A stretch of DNA of 64,000 bases, taken from positions 930,001-994,000 of the forward strand of contig JBGAHD010000002.1 of assembly GCA_044226395.1 (NCBI GenBank), in the 5' to 3' direction. A model generated the notes under the pieces. That model did no database searches. It saw only the letters and a list, made by a program, of their open reading frames with translations, and had not been told where the DNA came from. This stretch comes from JBGAHD01 sp044226395 (GTDB lineage Bacteria > Pseudomonadota > Gammaproteobacteria > Xanthomonadales > Ahniellaceae). The translations under genes and the position numbers were made by a program. Numbering within the stretch: the first letter of the stretch is position 1; each line of letters begins with the position of its first letter. This document shows positions 1 through 8,560 of this stretch, one piece after another.

Positions 1-1
1 G

Positions 2-136
2 ATCGCCTTGCTGGTCGAAGGGCGATCCGAGGATTGTCGCGGCTTGCCCACGGCCGGCGTCGCGCGCCTGAGCGTGCCGCCCGAGCGGCAACTCGAACCG
101 GGCATCGCCACGCTCAAGGATTTCTGGTCTCCGTGA
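2..136 (+). CDS. 3' end of a CDS cut by the window edge, unknown product
   Basis: Only the last 44 codons are present, open from the left edge to a TGA at 134-136. The frame has G or C at most third codon positions, as in the real genes here, whereas the frame used by the next gene looks non-coding before position 133. The tail ends in ...LKDFWSP. The stop overlaps the GTG start of the YceI-like gene in a GTGA arrangement, which suggests one transcript and translational coupling. No family can be named from so short a tail. Confidence 0.6.
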   Translation: MALLVEGRSEDCRGLPTAGVARLSVPPERQLEPGIATLKDFWSP

Positions 137-711
137 TCCTGGCGCTGGCGCTGTGGGGCAGCGCGTGGCTGGCGGCGCCGGCCACGCACCCGCACGCGCC
201 GGCCGCGACCGCGCGCTGGGCCATTGACCCGACGGCGTCCTCGGTGCAGTTCAAGGTGCGCTTGTTCGGCGTGATTCCCATCGCGGGCGAGTTCGCGACC
301 CTCGAAGGCGCCATCGTGGTCGATCGCGCGCGCGAGCAGGCGCGGGTCGAGGCCACGGTCGACGCCGGCAGCGTGCGCATGCGCAATGCCTCGCACGCGG
401 CCTGGGCGCGCTCGGAAGAGTTCTTCGACGCTGAGCGTCATCCGCGCATTCACTTCGAATCCAAGCCCGTGCCGTTCGCGGTCATCGCGCATGGCGGTCG
501 CGTCAACGGCACGCTCGAACTGCGCGGCATTCGTCGACCGGTGAGTTTCACTGTCAGCGAATCGACCTGCGCGTTCGCGCTCGATCAACCCTGCGTGGTC
601 GAAGTCTGGGGCAGCGTCGAGCGCTCGCAGTTCGGCATGCAATCGCGGCGCGCGACCTTGGGTGATCGCGTCGGTCTGCGTTTTCGCATCAGCGCGCGGA
701 GTTCGCCTTGA
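133..711 (+). CDS. YceI-like exported protein
   Basis: About 192 residues. After a hydrophobic N-terminal stretch (roughly residues 2-17) the sequence follows the YceI lipocalin-like pattern: WAIDPTASSVQFKVR near the start, then the EFFDAERHPRIHFESK segment and GTLELRGIRRPVSFTV near the middle. YceI proteins are periplasmic beta-barrels that bind isoprenoid-type lipids; the role here is inferred from the family. The GTG at 133 was chosen because it overlaps the stop of the upstream frame, and because the same frame before 133 has poor codon character. The N-terminus has few positive charges for a signal peptide, so the exact start is less certain. The stop overlaps the TTG start of the next gene by 4 bases (TTGA), so these genes are probably co-transcribed. 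Confidence 0.8.
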   Translation: MILALALWGSAWLAAPATHPHAPAATARWAIDPTASSVQFKVRLFGVIPIAGEFATLEGAIVVDRAREQARVEATVDAGSVRMRNASHAAWARSEEFFDAERHPRIHFESKPVPFAVIAHGGRVNGTLELRGIRRPVSFTVSESTCAFALDQPCVVEVWGSVERSQFGMQSRRATLGDRVGLRFRISARSSP

Positions 712-2552
712 TCGCGTCGTTATCCCGGCTCGCCATGCTGCTGGTGTTGATCCTGTCGTGCGCGGCCTGCGCGCTCGACAAGAAAGTCGTGCGCGCGACC
801 GAAGCGCATGCGGCCGCCGCGCGCGACACCGGTCGACACTGCCAAGGTCCCGGCACCTGCGCCATCGACTCGCCGTTCACCGCGCTGGTCGACGAGATGC
901 GCGCGGCCGGCGCCGATGGTCAACCGCATCACGTCGTGGGCCTGCTCGAACGCGGCGAGGACTCGCTGGCGTTGCGCGTGCACTTGATCCGCGCGGCCCG
1001 GCGCAGCATCGACGTGCAGACCTTCATTTTTTCCGAGGACAACGCCGGTTACCTGATTCTCGACGAATTGCTCGACGCCGCGCGCCGTGGCGTGCGCGTG
1101 CGCGTGCTCACCGATCAGTTGTTCTCGCTCGACAACACGCGCCTGCTCGCGCGGCTGGCCAAGGCGCACGTCAACTTCGAGCTGCGCGTGTACAACCCGA
1201 CCTTTCACAAGGCGCGCACGCAGCCGCTGGAATTCGCCGCCGGCATCGTCTGTTGCTTCGCGCGCTTCAATCAGCGCATGCACAACAAGGTGCTGTTGAT
1301 CGATGGCCAGATCGGCGTCACCGGCGGCCGCAACATCGACGATCGCTATTTCGATTGGAGCGATGAGTTCAACTATCGCGATCGCGATGCCTGGGTGGTG
1401 GGCCCGGCCACGGAGGGCATGCACGCGTCGTTCGACGCGTACTGGGCTCATCCCACGGCCGCGCCGCTGACCACGCTGCGCGACGTGGCGCCGCGCATCA
1501 ATGCCGACGAACAATTTCCCATTCCCTCGGCGCCGGAGGAAGCCACGCGCGCCGATCGCGTCGAGGTGGTCAAGCGCGAGGCCTTGGATCCCGCGTGGAT
1601 TGAGGCGACCTTCATTCGCGATGCCTTTCGCGTCGGCCGCGTCGCGTTCTTCTCCGATCTGCCCAACAAACCCTTCGAGCGGCAACAGCGCCTGGAGCGC
1701 GACGTCACCGACGAGATTCGCGCCTTGATCGGCACGGCCAAGCAATCCTTGGTGATGCAGACGCCGTATCTCGTGTTCAGTCGCAACGCGCGCAAGCAGC
1801 TCAAGCGTCAGCACGAGGCCAATCCGGGTCTGCGCATTCTCGTGTCGACCAACAGCCTGGCCGCGACCGATGCCTTCTATGTCTACGCGATCTCGCACAA
1901 GTACAAGCGTCGATACTTGAAGCATCTGCGCTTCGAGATTCACGAGTACAAGCCGTTTCCCAGCGGCGAAACGCCGCGCGTGGCCGCGAGCGTGCCGCTG
2001 GCGGCGGCGACGGTGTCCGGGTCGGGCTCGGGCTCGGGCAAGCACAAGCGTTCCAAGCGTCGCGATCCGGCGCCGTTGACGCGACCGGGCGTGCGTCGCG
2101 GCCTGCACGCCAAGTCGATCGTGGTCGATGGTCGCGTGGCCATGATCGGCTCGCACAATTTCGATCCGCGTTCGGACAAGTACAACACCGAAGCGGGCCT
2201 GATCATTTGGGACGAAGCCTTGGCCGCCGCGCTCACGCGCGAAATCGCCATCGACATCAGCCCCGAAAACGCCTGGGTGATCGCGCCGCGCGAGGGGATT
2301 CCGCTGGTCAGCGACGTCAGCGGCGTGGTCGAGACGGTGTCGGAGCAATTGCCCTTGTTCGACCTGTGGCCGTTTCGCTATTCCACCAGCTTCGAGCTCA
2401 AGCCCGGCTGCGCGCCGATGAGTCCCTTCGATCCGGACTTTCATCGCTGCCATCGACCCGTGGGTGATTTTCCCGAGGTCAATCTCTCGCTCAAGGACAT
2501 CTACACGCGCATCATCACCGCGTTCGGCGTGGGCTTGACGCCGATTCTCTAG
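708..2552 (+). CDS. phospholipase D / cardiolipin-synthase-like protein, membrane-anchored
   Basis: A 614-residue protein with two HKD phosphodiesterase motifs: HNKVLLIDGQIGVTGGRN beginning near residue 192 and HAKSIVVDGRVAMIGSHN near residue 467. Two HKD half-sites are expected for bacterial PLD-family enzymes that transfer or hydrolyse phosphatidyl groups. The N-terminus (residues 5-22) is hydrophobic with LSCAAC, so it is either a lipoprotein or a signal-anchored protein facing the periplasm. A Ser-Gly linker followed by a basic stretch lies near residues 440-455, just before the second HKD motif. The first start is TTG at 708, overlapping the previous stop; an ATG at 735 would still keep the hydrophobic segment. 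The substrate cannot be told from sequence. Confidence 0.85.
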   Translation: MIASLSRLAMLLVLILSCAACALDKKVVRATEAHAAAARDTGRHCQGPGTCAIDSPFTALVDEMRAAGADGQPHHVVGLLERGEDSLALRVHLIRAARRSIDVQTFIFSEDNAGYLILDELLDAARRGVRVRVLTDQLFSLDNTRLLARLAKAHVNFELRVYNPTFHKARTQPLEFAAGIVCCFARFNQRMHNKVLLIDGQIGVTGGRNIDDRYFDWSDEFNYRDRDAWVVGPATEGMHASFDAYWAHPTAAPLTTLRDVAPRINADEQFPIPSAPEEATRADRVEVVKREALDPAWIEATFIRDAFRVGRVAFFSDLPNKPFERQQRLERDVTDEIRALIGTAKQSLVMQTPYLVFSRNARKQLKRQHEANPGLRILVSTNSLAATDAFYVYAISHKYKRRYLKHLRFEIHEYKPFPSGETPRVAASVPLAAATVSGSGSGSGKHKRSKRRDPAPLTRPGVRRGLHAKSIVVDGRVAMIGSHNFDPRSDKYNTEAGLIIWDEALAAALTREIAIDISPENAWVIAPREGIPLVSDVSGVVETVSEQLPLFDLWPFRYSTSFELKPGCAPMSPFDPDFHRCHRPVGDFPEVNLSLKDIYTRIITAFGVGLTPIL

Positions 2553-2836
2553 ACCGTGCGAATACGCGATCGCGGGGTCGTGGGCGTTGCGGATGTGCTC
2601 CGACGCTTGCGTTCGAACGTTCATCAGCATTCGCTGATATGAAGAAACTCGCGACGAAACCGCACCTTGGCGCGCGTCGAAGGCGAGCATGAAGCGCCGC
2701 GCGCGCGCCAACCCCGATGCAAAAAAGGCCGCGTCGTGTCCTCGCCAGCGCACCTCGCGCGCATCGGGCGGGCATATCGTGACAGCGATCGCTTCGCCGT
2801 CGCGCAAGTGTGTGCAGCCCTTTTGGAGAGTCCCGC

Positions 2837-3298
2837 GTGAACATCGTCTCGGCCCGTGCCTTGGTCGATTCCCGCCGTCGCGACGACGAGCGCCCGCCGC
2901 CGTCGCTGCCCTGCGCCGTCGAGGAATGGGTGTCGTGGCTGACCTTCGAAGCCCTGGTCGCCGGCGCCGACGACGTGCAATCGCGTCGCCGCGGCTCGTG
3001 GTGGTTGCTGTGGTCGACCTTTGATTGGCTGGCGGTCGAACGCGGTCCGCGCGCGGTCGCCGCGCGTGACCTGTCCCTGGGCGGCGCGCGTCGGGCGCAC
3101 GAACATCTGCTCGACGGTCATTGCGTCTGCGTGCTGGCGGCCTGGGACGGGCGCTGCGACCTGATCCTGGGCCGCGAGCGCGACACCGCGCCGATGCGCG
3201 AGCGACTGACGCGCGACTTCGCCAGCGGCCGCGTGCTGGCCTTCCGTCCGCGCGATCACTCCGGCGCCCGCGTGCGCCGCCAACTGGGCGCGCGCTGA
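2837..3298 (+). CDS. hypothetical protein, 153 aa
   Basis: I do not recognise the family. The start is the GTG at 2837, six bases after a GGAGAG ribosome-binding site at 2825-2830. The protein has a Trp-rich middle (VEEWVSW, GSWWLLWSTFDWL) and an Arg-rich second half, with no signal peptide and no clear membrane span. GC at third codon positions is high, which supports coding. About 280 bases separate it from the PLD gene; that gap holds a short inverted repeat at 2623-2638 (ATCAGC, 4-base loop) and nothing else I can name. The gene appears to be transcribed alone. Confidence 0.6.
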   Translation: MNIVSARALVDSRRRDDERPPPSLPCAVEEWVSWLTFEALVAGADDVQSRRRGSWWLLWSTFDWLAVERGPRAVAARDLSLGGARRAHEHLLDGHCVCVLAAWDGRCDLILGRERDTAPMRERLTRDFASGRVLAFRPRDHSGARVRRQLGAR

Positions 3299-3380
3299 CG
3301 CGCTCGGGCGCGCCATGATGCCGATTTCACGCTCATGACAATCTGTCGCTTTCACGGCCGGCGCGGCCACGGTCCGCGCA

Positions 3381-3409
3381 TTGACGCTGTCGGCCGGGGT
3401 GGCTAGGCT
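3381..3409 (+). promoter_or_regulatory. sigma-70-type promoter of the DUF1232 gene
   Basis: TTGACG at 3381-3386 and TAGGCT at 3404-3409 are separated by exactly 17 bases. This predicts transcription starting near 3416, 25 bases before the ATG at 3441. The TAGG-type -10 matches the other candidate promoters in this window. Confidence 0.6.
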
Positions 3410-3440
3410 CGCGGGTCTGATTCGCCCGCGAGGAATACCC

Positions 3441-4010
3441 ATGGCGCTGAGCATCACCATCGAGCTCTCGGACAACGATCTCGATCATTTCCAGGAAGTC
3501 CTGCGCCGCGCGCAGCAGCAGGCCGGCACCAAGTCGGCCGCCGAGATCACCCAGGCCGCCCGGTCGCTGCTGGCCGAGGCGTCCAAGACCCAGACGCCGG
3601 AATTCATCAGCCACCGCTTGAGCAAGCTCGAGTCGCTGATCAACATGGTCCACGACGAAGGCTGGGCGATGTCGGAAGACGACAAGAAGCGCGTGCTGAC
3701 CGCGCTGATCTATTTCGCCGATCCCAAGGACGTGATTCCCGACAACGTGCCGGTGGTGGGCTACCTCGACGACGCGATCATGATCGAGTTGTGCGTGCGC
3801 GAACTCAAGCACGAAGTCGAGGCCTACGAAGACTTCTGTTCCTTCCGCAAGCACGAAGCCGAAGGCCGTGGTCTCGACCCCACGACCACGGTCCGCGCCG
3901 ATTGGCTCGAAGGCCGTCGCGAGGAACTGCAAGAACGCATGCGTCGCCGTCGCGGTCGCGAGGGCTACGCCGCGTCGACCGGGTCGCCGGGTTTCTTCCG
4001 CTTCGGCTGA
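3441..4010 (+). CDS. YkvA/DUF1232 family protein
   Basis: A 189-residue protein. The ATG at 3441 is preceded by AGGA at 3431-3434 and lies just after a good promoter. Residues about 80-115 carry the DUF1232 signature KKRVLTALIYFADPKDVIPD followed by VPVVGYLDDAIMI. The family is often membrane-associated in short forms, but this protein has no long hydrophobic helix and is probably cytosolic, with an acidic, Gln-rich N-terminal helical half and an Arg-rich C-terminus. The molecular function of the family is not established. It ends 20 bases before a strong bidirectional terminator shared with the convergent thiolase gene. Confidence 0.75.
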   Translation: MALSITIELSDNDLDHFQEVLRRAQQQAGTKSAAEITQAARSLLAEASKTQTPEFISHRLSKLESLINMVHDEGWAMSEDDKKRVLTALIYFADPKDVIPDNVPVVGYLDDAIMIELCVRELKHEVEAYEDFCSFRKHEAEGRGLDPTTTVRADWLEGRREELQERMRRRRGREGYAASTGSPGFFRFG

Positions 4011-4030
4011 GGATTCGCCGTCGCGACAGC

Positions 4031-4058
4031 AAAACGCCCGGCCTTGGCCGGGCGTTTT
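4031..4058. terminator. bidirectional intrinsic terminator
   Basis: AAAACGCCCGGCC, a TT loop, then GGCCGGGCGTTTT: a perfect 13-bp stem with an A tract on one side and a T tract on the other. It lies between the convergent DUF1232 and thiolase genes and can stop transcription from both sides. Confidence 0.9.
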
Positions 4059-4100
4059 CGTTGGTGGGTTCGCGCGAGGTCGATGGCCCCGCGCTAGGGC

Positions 4101-5381
4101 TCAAGGCCGCTCGAGAATCGCCACCACGCCCATGCCGCCGGCCGTGCAGATCGAAATCAGGCCGCGGCCGGCGCCTTTCTCGGTCAGCAGCTTGGCCAGG
4201 GTCGAGACAATGCGCGTGCCGGTCGCCGCGAACGGGTGACCCAGGGCCAGGCTCGAGCCCACGACATTGAGCTTGGCTGGATCGATGCTGCCCAGCGGCG
4301 CCGAAAGACCCAGGCGCTTTTGGCAGTACTCGGCCGACTCCCACGCGCGCAAGGTGCACAGCACCTGCGCGGCGAAGGCTTCGTGGATTTCGTAGTAATC
4401 GAAGTCCTGAAGACGCAGGCCCGCCTTCTTGAGCATGCGCGCCACGGCCACGGTCGGCGCCATCAGCAGACCTTCGCCGCCGACGAAATCCACGGCCGCG
4501 ACCTCGCAATGCGTGACATAGGCCTGGATGTTCCAGCCGCGCGCGCGGGCTTCGTCCTCGCTGGCCAGCAGCACGGCCGAGGCACCGTCCGTCAGCGGCG
4601 TGGAATTGCCCGCCGTCAGCGTGCCCTTGCCGGAGTGGCGATCGAACGCGGGCTTCAACTGCGCGAGTTTCTCCAGCGTGCTGTCGGCGCGCAGGATGTT
4701 GTCGCGCTTGAGGCCGCGAAACTCCACGACCAGATCGTCATAAAAGCCGCGATCGAACGCGGCCGCGGCCTTGTGATGCGAGGCCAGCGCGAGCTTGTCC
4801 TGATCCTCGCGCGTGATGCCCCATTCCTTGGCCATCATCTCGCAGTGATCGCCCATGCTCTTGCCGGTGCGCGGCTCGGCCACGCCGGGGAAGCTTGGCT
4901 TCAACTCGCTCGGGCCGAAGCCCTTCCAGGCGGCCAGGCGCTGACCGAAGGTCTTGGCGCGCGCCATCGCCAGAATGCGCCCGGCGAGCTTGCGGCCGTA
5001 GACGATGGGCACGTCGCTCGTCGTGTCCGAACCGCCGGCGATGCCCGAATCGATCTGCCCGAGTTTGATCTTGTTGGCGATGTGGATCGTGGTGTCGAGG
5101 CTGGTGCCGCAGGCGCGCTGCAAGGTGATGCCCGGCGTCAGCGGCGACAGACCCGAGCTCAGCGCCGCCTCGCGCCCGAGATTCCAGTCCGAGGAATGCT
5201 TGATCACCGCGCCCATCGCGACCTCGCCAACTTCCTGGCCGGCCAGGCCATGGCGCTCGACCACGCTGGCCACGGCCTTGATCGACATGCCGAGATTGCC
5301 CACGTCGACATAGGCCGTGTTATTGCGACAGAAGGGAATGCGCACTCCGCCGACTACGCCGGCGCGACGGGGGCTGGTCAT
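4101..5381 (-). CDS. fadI: FadI-like acetyl-CoA C-acyltransferase (thiolase)
   Basis: A 426-residue thiolase, close to the length of FadI. It removes acetyl-CoA from 3-ketoacyl-CoA in beta-oxidation, or runs in reverse. Active-site elements are all present: the acyl-accepting Cys in LQRACGTSLDT (about residue 91), the His motif YEIHEAFAAQ, ALGHPFAATG, and the second Cys in SICTAGGMG. The middle region (GKSMGDHCEMMAKEWGITRE, PAFDRHSGKGTLTAGNST) resembles FadI more than PhbA-type thiolases. The ATG at 5381 follows GAGG at a normal distance; an in-frame TTG five codons upstream is less likely. No fadJ-like partner lies beside it. The symbol reflects family resemblance, not a tested orthology. 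Confidence 0.85.
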   Translation of the reverse strand: MTSPRRAGVVGGVRIPFCRNNTAYVDVGNLGMSIKAVASVVERHGLAGQEVGEVAMGAVIKHSSDWNLGREAALSSGLSPLTPGITLQRACGTSLDTTIHIANKIKLGQIDSGIAGGSDTTSDVPIVYGRKLAGRILAMARAKTFGQRLAAWKGFGPSELKPSFPGVAEPRTGKSMGDHCEMMAKEWGITREDQDKLALASHHKAAAAFDRGFYDDLVVEFRGLKRDNILRADSTLEKLAQLKPAFDRHSGKGTLTAGNSTPLTDGASAVLLASEDEARARGWNIQAYVTHCEVAAVDFVGGEGLLMAPTVAVARMLKKAGLRLQDFDYYEIHEAFAAQVLCTLRAWESAEYCQKRLGLSAPLGSIDPAKLNVVGSSLALGHPFAATGTRIVSTLAKLLTEKGAGRGLISICTAGGMGVVAILERP

Positions 5382-5437
5382 GGGCTGGCCTCGCAATGAG
5401 TTGCGACGATGCTACTCGATTGCGCTGGAGTCGGCGT

Positions 5438-6382
5438 TCAAACCACGCCCGAATCGTCCTCGGGCGGCTCCGGCGCGGGCGCGCCGGGCGTGAAGAAAGC
5501 CGGCGCCAGGGGCCAGAACATCCACGCGGCCGGGCATTCGCGAATCAGGGCATCGAGCGCGTCGGCCGCGCGTTGCATGGCCTGACGCTGGTCGTCGACC
5601 ACGAAGGCCGGGCTCACGCGCAGGCGCCGGCGATAGCTCACCGGATCGACGTCGCAGGCGAAGAACACCACCGGCACGCCGGTGCGACGCGCGAGCTTGA
5701 TCAGGCCCGAAGGCAAGATCGCGTCGCGATCGAGCAAACGCACCGGATGCCGGCCGCCGACATCGTCGGGCGGCACGTCGAGCAAGGCCAGCACCGAATC
5801 GCCGTGATGAATGGTCTTGAGCAGCGGCCGCGCCGCCGTGGCCGCGTAAATCAACGGCGCGCCGGCGATGCGCTCGACCTCGCCCAGCCGCACCCAGCCA
5901 TAGCGAAACGTCACGCTGACATGGCCCACGTGCGCCGGCGTGAAGCGCGTCGACAGACACGCGATACGCCGACCCGTCGCGCGCAGATCGCGAATGCCCC
6001 ACAGCCCCGTGCCCCAATGAAAAGTCACCGCGATCACCGGGCCCGTGCCCTCCGGCCACGCGCCTTCGCGCGTGAGGTGATGGCGGCGATGATGCTCGCC
6101 CCACCAGCGCGACACCCACAGATCGGCATGATCGATCAGCCGCAGCCAGCGATTGTGGCGCGCGAAGGCGCGCGCGTCGTCGTCGTCGACGAAACCCATG
6201 GCTCGGGCCTGCGCCACGCAGCCGCGCACCACGTCGCCATACAACCACGGCAAGCGCGCGAACACGCGCGCCAGACGCGCGCCCAGGCGCCAGGGCAGGG
6301 CGGCCACCAGCATCGGCAAGAGCAGGAATTCCAGCGCGGCGCGCAGATTCGAGGGGATGCGCGCGACTCGGCTATGCTTCAC
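5438..6382 (-). CDS. LpxL/HtrB-like lysophospholipid acyltransferase
   Basis: A 314-residue protein starting at a GTG preceded by GGAG. The N-terminus has a hydrophobic segment (about residues 14-30), then the domain layout of Kdo2-lipid-A acyltransferases: the acyl-acceptor His in VTFHWGTGLWG (about residue 125) and later segments resembling LpxL (a GVPVVFFACDVD strand). Such enzymes add a secondary acyl chain to lipid A at the inner membrane. The usual HX4(D/E) motif is HWGTGL here, so the acidic residue of the pair is missing at the standard spacing; the nearest Asp is in WGIRDL. It may therefore be a divergent or altered-specificity member. The gene diverges from the next one across 69 bases. 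Confidence 0.7.
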   Translation of the reverse strand: MKHSRVARIPSNLRAALEFLLLPMLVAALPWRLGARLARVFARLPWLYGDVVRGCVAQARAMGFVDDDDARAFARHNRWLRLIDHADLWVSRWWGEHHRRHHLTREGAWPEGTGPVIAVTFHWGTGLWGIRDLRATGRRIACLSTRFTPAHVGHVSVTFRYGWVRLGEVERIAGAPLIYAATAARPLLKTIHHGDSVLALLDVPPDDVGGRHPVRLLDRDAILPSGLIKLARRTGVPVVFFACDVDPVSYRRRLRVSPAFVVDDQRQAMQRAADALDALIRECPAAWMFWPLAPAFFTPGAPAPEPPEDDSGVV

Positions 6383-6451
6383 GGATGCTCCGACACCATT
6401 CCACCGCGCGATGGTAGCAACTGCCTTCGCCCGCGCACGAACCTCGCGGCC

Positions 6452-7627
6452 ATGAATCCCACGCACGTTCCCTTGTTGCTCGCCGTCGAACTGCGCGTGC
6501 CGCCCGCGCAAGCGTTCACCCTGCCGACCGAGCAGGCGCGGTTTCTGGTCGACGCGATCGCCGCCGACTTGCTGCGGCTGTTGCCCGGTGTCGAACGACT
6601 GGGTCTGGCCGGTGCCGGCGCGCTGTACGACCCCGCGCAGATTTTGCGTCCGGCCTGGCCGATCTTCGCCGATCTGGCCATGCTCTATCGCGGCGCGCGC
6701 CGCGGCGACGACGCGCCCGCGGTGATGGCCTTCGGCACCGCCGGCGAGCGCATGGCGCAACCGGCGCTCGAGCCCGATCCGCATCTCGGCGGCGGTCCCT
6801 TGCTGGTGCTGCCCCTGGTTCTGGTTGGCGACGCCGATGACGCCGACGCCATCGGCGCTCGCGCCGAAACCGTGTTCGGCGAACAAGGCCTGGCCGGCGC
6901 GGCCGTGACCTTGTTCCTCAATCAAGCGCTGGGCGTGACGGTCGAGCACGCGCGCTACTTCACCCATCACGATCTTTGCGCCTTGACCGCGATCCAGCTC
7001 GAGCATGCGGAGATGGGCGCGGCCTGGCCCTTGATCGAAGCCGCGCTGCTGTCGCCCGAGCGCGACGAGTTCGTGATCAGCCCCGAGGGTCAGCCCTGGC
7101 TGTATCGCCTCGGTGAAGTGCGTGGCGCCGCGCGCGGCTTCGCCGCATGGGCGCGCGGTCCGGGCGCGCGATTGTCGGTCGAGGGTCGTCGTCAGGGGTG
7201 TCTGGCGTGGTTGCGCGAGACGCGCGCCTTCGCGAGTCTGCTCGCCGCGCATGGTCTGCCGCCGATCTGGGTCGATGTCGGCGCGGCGACGACTGTCGAT
7301 GCCACGACGCTGCGCGAAGCCCGCGCGCTCGCCGCGCCCTGGGTGATCGAATCCGCCGAAGCACCCGGCGATGGCCCGCGCATCCTGGCCGCGCACGAAG
7401 ACGAGGAACTGGGATGGCTCGCGATCAGCGTGCTCGAAGCGCGCGCCGGCCGCTGGGTGCCGCTCGCGCATGGCCAAGCACTGGCGCCGCAAGCACTGCG
7501 CGCGCTGTGCACCGTGCTGGCGCGCGATTACGGCACGGCCGAACGCGTCACCGCGCGGGGCGCGTGGCGCTTGAACGAAACGGGCGACGGATGGGGCGTG
7601 CCCGGCGGCCTAGCGCCGCCGGGCTGA
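6452..7627 (+). CDS. hypothetical protein, 391 aa
   Basis: No family was recognised with confidence. The ATG at 6452 fits the divergent spacing with the acyltransferase gene. The protein is cytosolic in character, Ala/Leu-rich and acidic, without signal peptide. It has a His/Trp-containing central part (YFTHHDLCALTAIQLEH, then GAAWPLIEAALLSPERDEF) and a C-terminal third with an LAAHEDEELGWLAISVLEAR segment. The pattern of alternating hydrophobic stretches suggests an alpha/beta fold. It ends 6 bases before the convergent secreted-protein gene. Confidence 0.6.
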   Translation: MNPTHVPLLLAVELRVPPAQAFTLPTEQARFLVDAIAADLLRLLPGVERLGLAGAGALYDPAQILRPAWPIFADLAMLYRGARRGDDAPAVMAFGTAGERMAQPALEPDPHLGGGPLLVLPLVLVGDADDADAIGARAETVFGEQGLAGAAVTLFLNQALGVTVEHARYFTHHDLCALTAIQLEHAEMGAAWPLIEAALLSPERDEFVISPEGQPWLYRLGEVRGAARGFAAWARGPGARLSVEGRRQGCLAWLRETRAFASLLAAHGLPPIWVDVGAATTVDATTLREARALAAPWVIESAEAPGDGPRILAAHEDEELGWLAISVLEARAGRWVPLAHGQALAPQALRALCTVLARDYGTAERVTARGAWRLNETGDGWGVPGGLAPPG

Positions 7628-7633
7628 TCGCGA

Positions 7634-8146
7634 TTACTCGAAGCTGTCGAAGAAGAACTGCGGATTGGTGGTCGAGCACTGACTGACCGTGATCGACTTC
7701 TCGCTGATGTCGAAATTGAGCAGCGTGGTCGGATAGCACACGGTCGTGGTCACGCCGCAGGTGTAGGTGAAGCGACGCGCCGGCGGGTTGTACACCACGT
7801 TGCTCGCGGCCACGCAGTACGCGCGTTGGCCGTCGAGATCGGCGATGTCGACCTGCAGACCCACGGCCGTGCCGTTGATGCAGCTCAGCGCCAGGGTCTT
7901 GGGATCGGTCGAATACGACAGGGTCACCCAGCTGCCACCGGCGGCCGGCGCCGAACACGTATAGGTCAGGCCATTGCAGGTGAAGGTGAACTTGCCGGTG
8001 GCGAAGGTGTAGCGGATATCGGAGGCATTGCACGGCGTGGGAATGGTCGCGCCGTTGAAGGTACCGCTGACATTGACGTCGGCGCGGCCGTCCGGGCTTA
8101 TCAGGAACAAACCCAGCATCAGGCCGGCGGGAAGGATGGCTCGCAT
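7634..8146 (-). CDS. small secreted Cys-rich protein
   Basis: A 170-residue protein with a signal peptide (residues 1 to about 22, ending near GRADV). The mature part is rich in Thr, Tyr, Cys and Phe and contains roughly eight cysteines in TFTCNGLTYTCSAP, CING, AYCVAAS and YTCGVTTTVCYP segments, so several disulfides are likely. The repeated pattern (R)(F/Y)T(F/Y)TC, seen twice, suggests two related beta-rich modules. It ends in QFFFDSFE. The ATG at 8146 is preferred over a GTG two codons upstream. No known family was identified; the location is probably outer surface or medium. Confidence 0.65.
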   Translation of the reverse strand: MRAILPAGLMLGLFLISPDGRADVNVSGTFNGATIPTPCNASDIRYTFATGKFTFTCNGLTYTCSAPAAGGSWVTLSYSTDPKTLALSCINGTAVGLQVDIADLDGQRAYCVAASNVVYNPPARRFTYTCGVTTTVCYPTTLLNFDISEKSITVSQCSTTNPQFFFDSFE

Positions 8147-8231
8147 CGTCACTCGTTCTCTTTCAGTTGTTGTCGTCTGACTGTTGTTATGTCGATGAAT
8201 CGAGCCCTGTGATCGGGCCCTTGGTCGCGCC

Positions 8232-8262
8232 AGTATAGCCCCCCACCCGCGTTAGACGGGTG
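8232..8262 (-). promoter_or_regulatory. candidate -10 element and inverted repeat upstream of the secreted-protein gene
   Basis: On the minus strand TATACT lies at 8237-8232, about 86 bases before the ATG at 8146. Immediately upstream is an inverted repeat, CACCCG at 8244-8249 and CGGGTG at 8257-8262 with a 7-base spacer, where a -35 or operator would lie. No good -35 hexamer is visible, so an activator may be involved. The whole divergent gap 8147-8560 holds no gene I can support. Confidence 0.35.
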
Positions 8263-8560
8263 TTAAAGCAGTCTACGCCGGGCCGACGGGGCGAGTGTGA
8301 ACGCGGGACCGACGGCGTCAATCCCCATGGTGGACGGTCGCGACCCCTCCAAGGACAGCGAATCCTGCAATTTCGTTGCCGAGGCGGCTTTCGCGAGTCC
8401 GCATCGACGGCGATGTCAGATTTCGCCCTCGGCGCGCGAATGACGACTCAGGACCCCGACTGCGACGGGGCATCAGGACCATCACGTGAGAACGGGCACC
8501 GAGCATTGGGGAGGACGCCGGCTTGTCGGGCCCGGCGCGCGCGCTTATGGTGGCGCGGCC

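Noticed and set aside
720..2807. 695-codon minus-strand frame opposite the PLD gene
   Set aside because: The plus strand has both HKD motifs; the antisense product is low-complexity and matches nothing.
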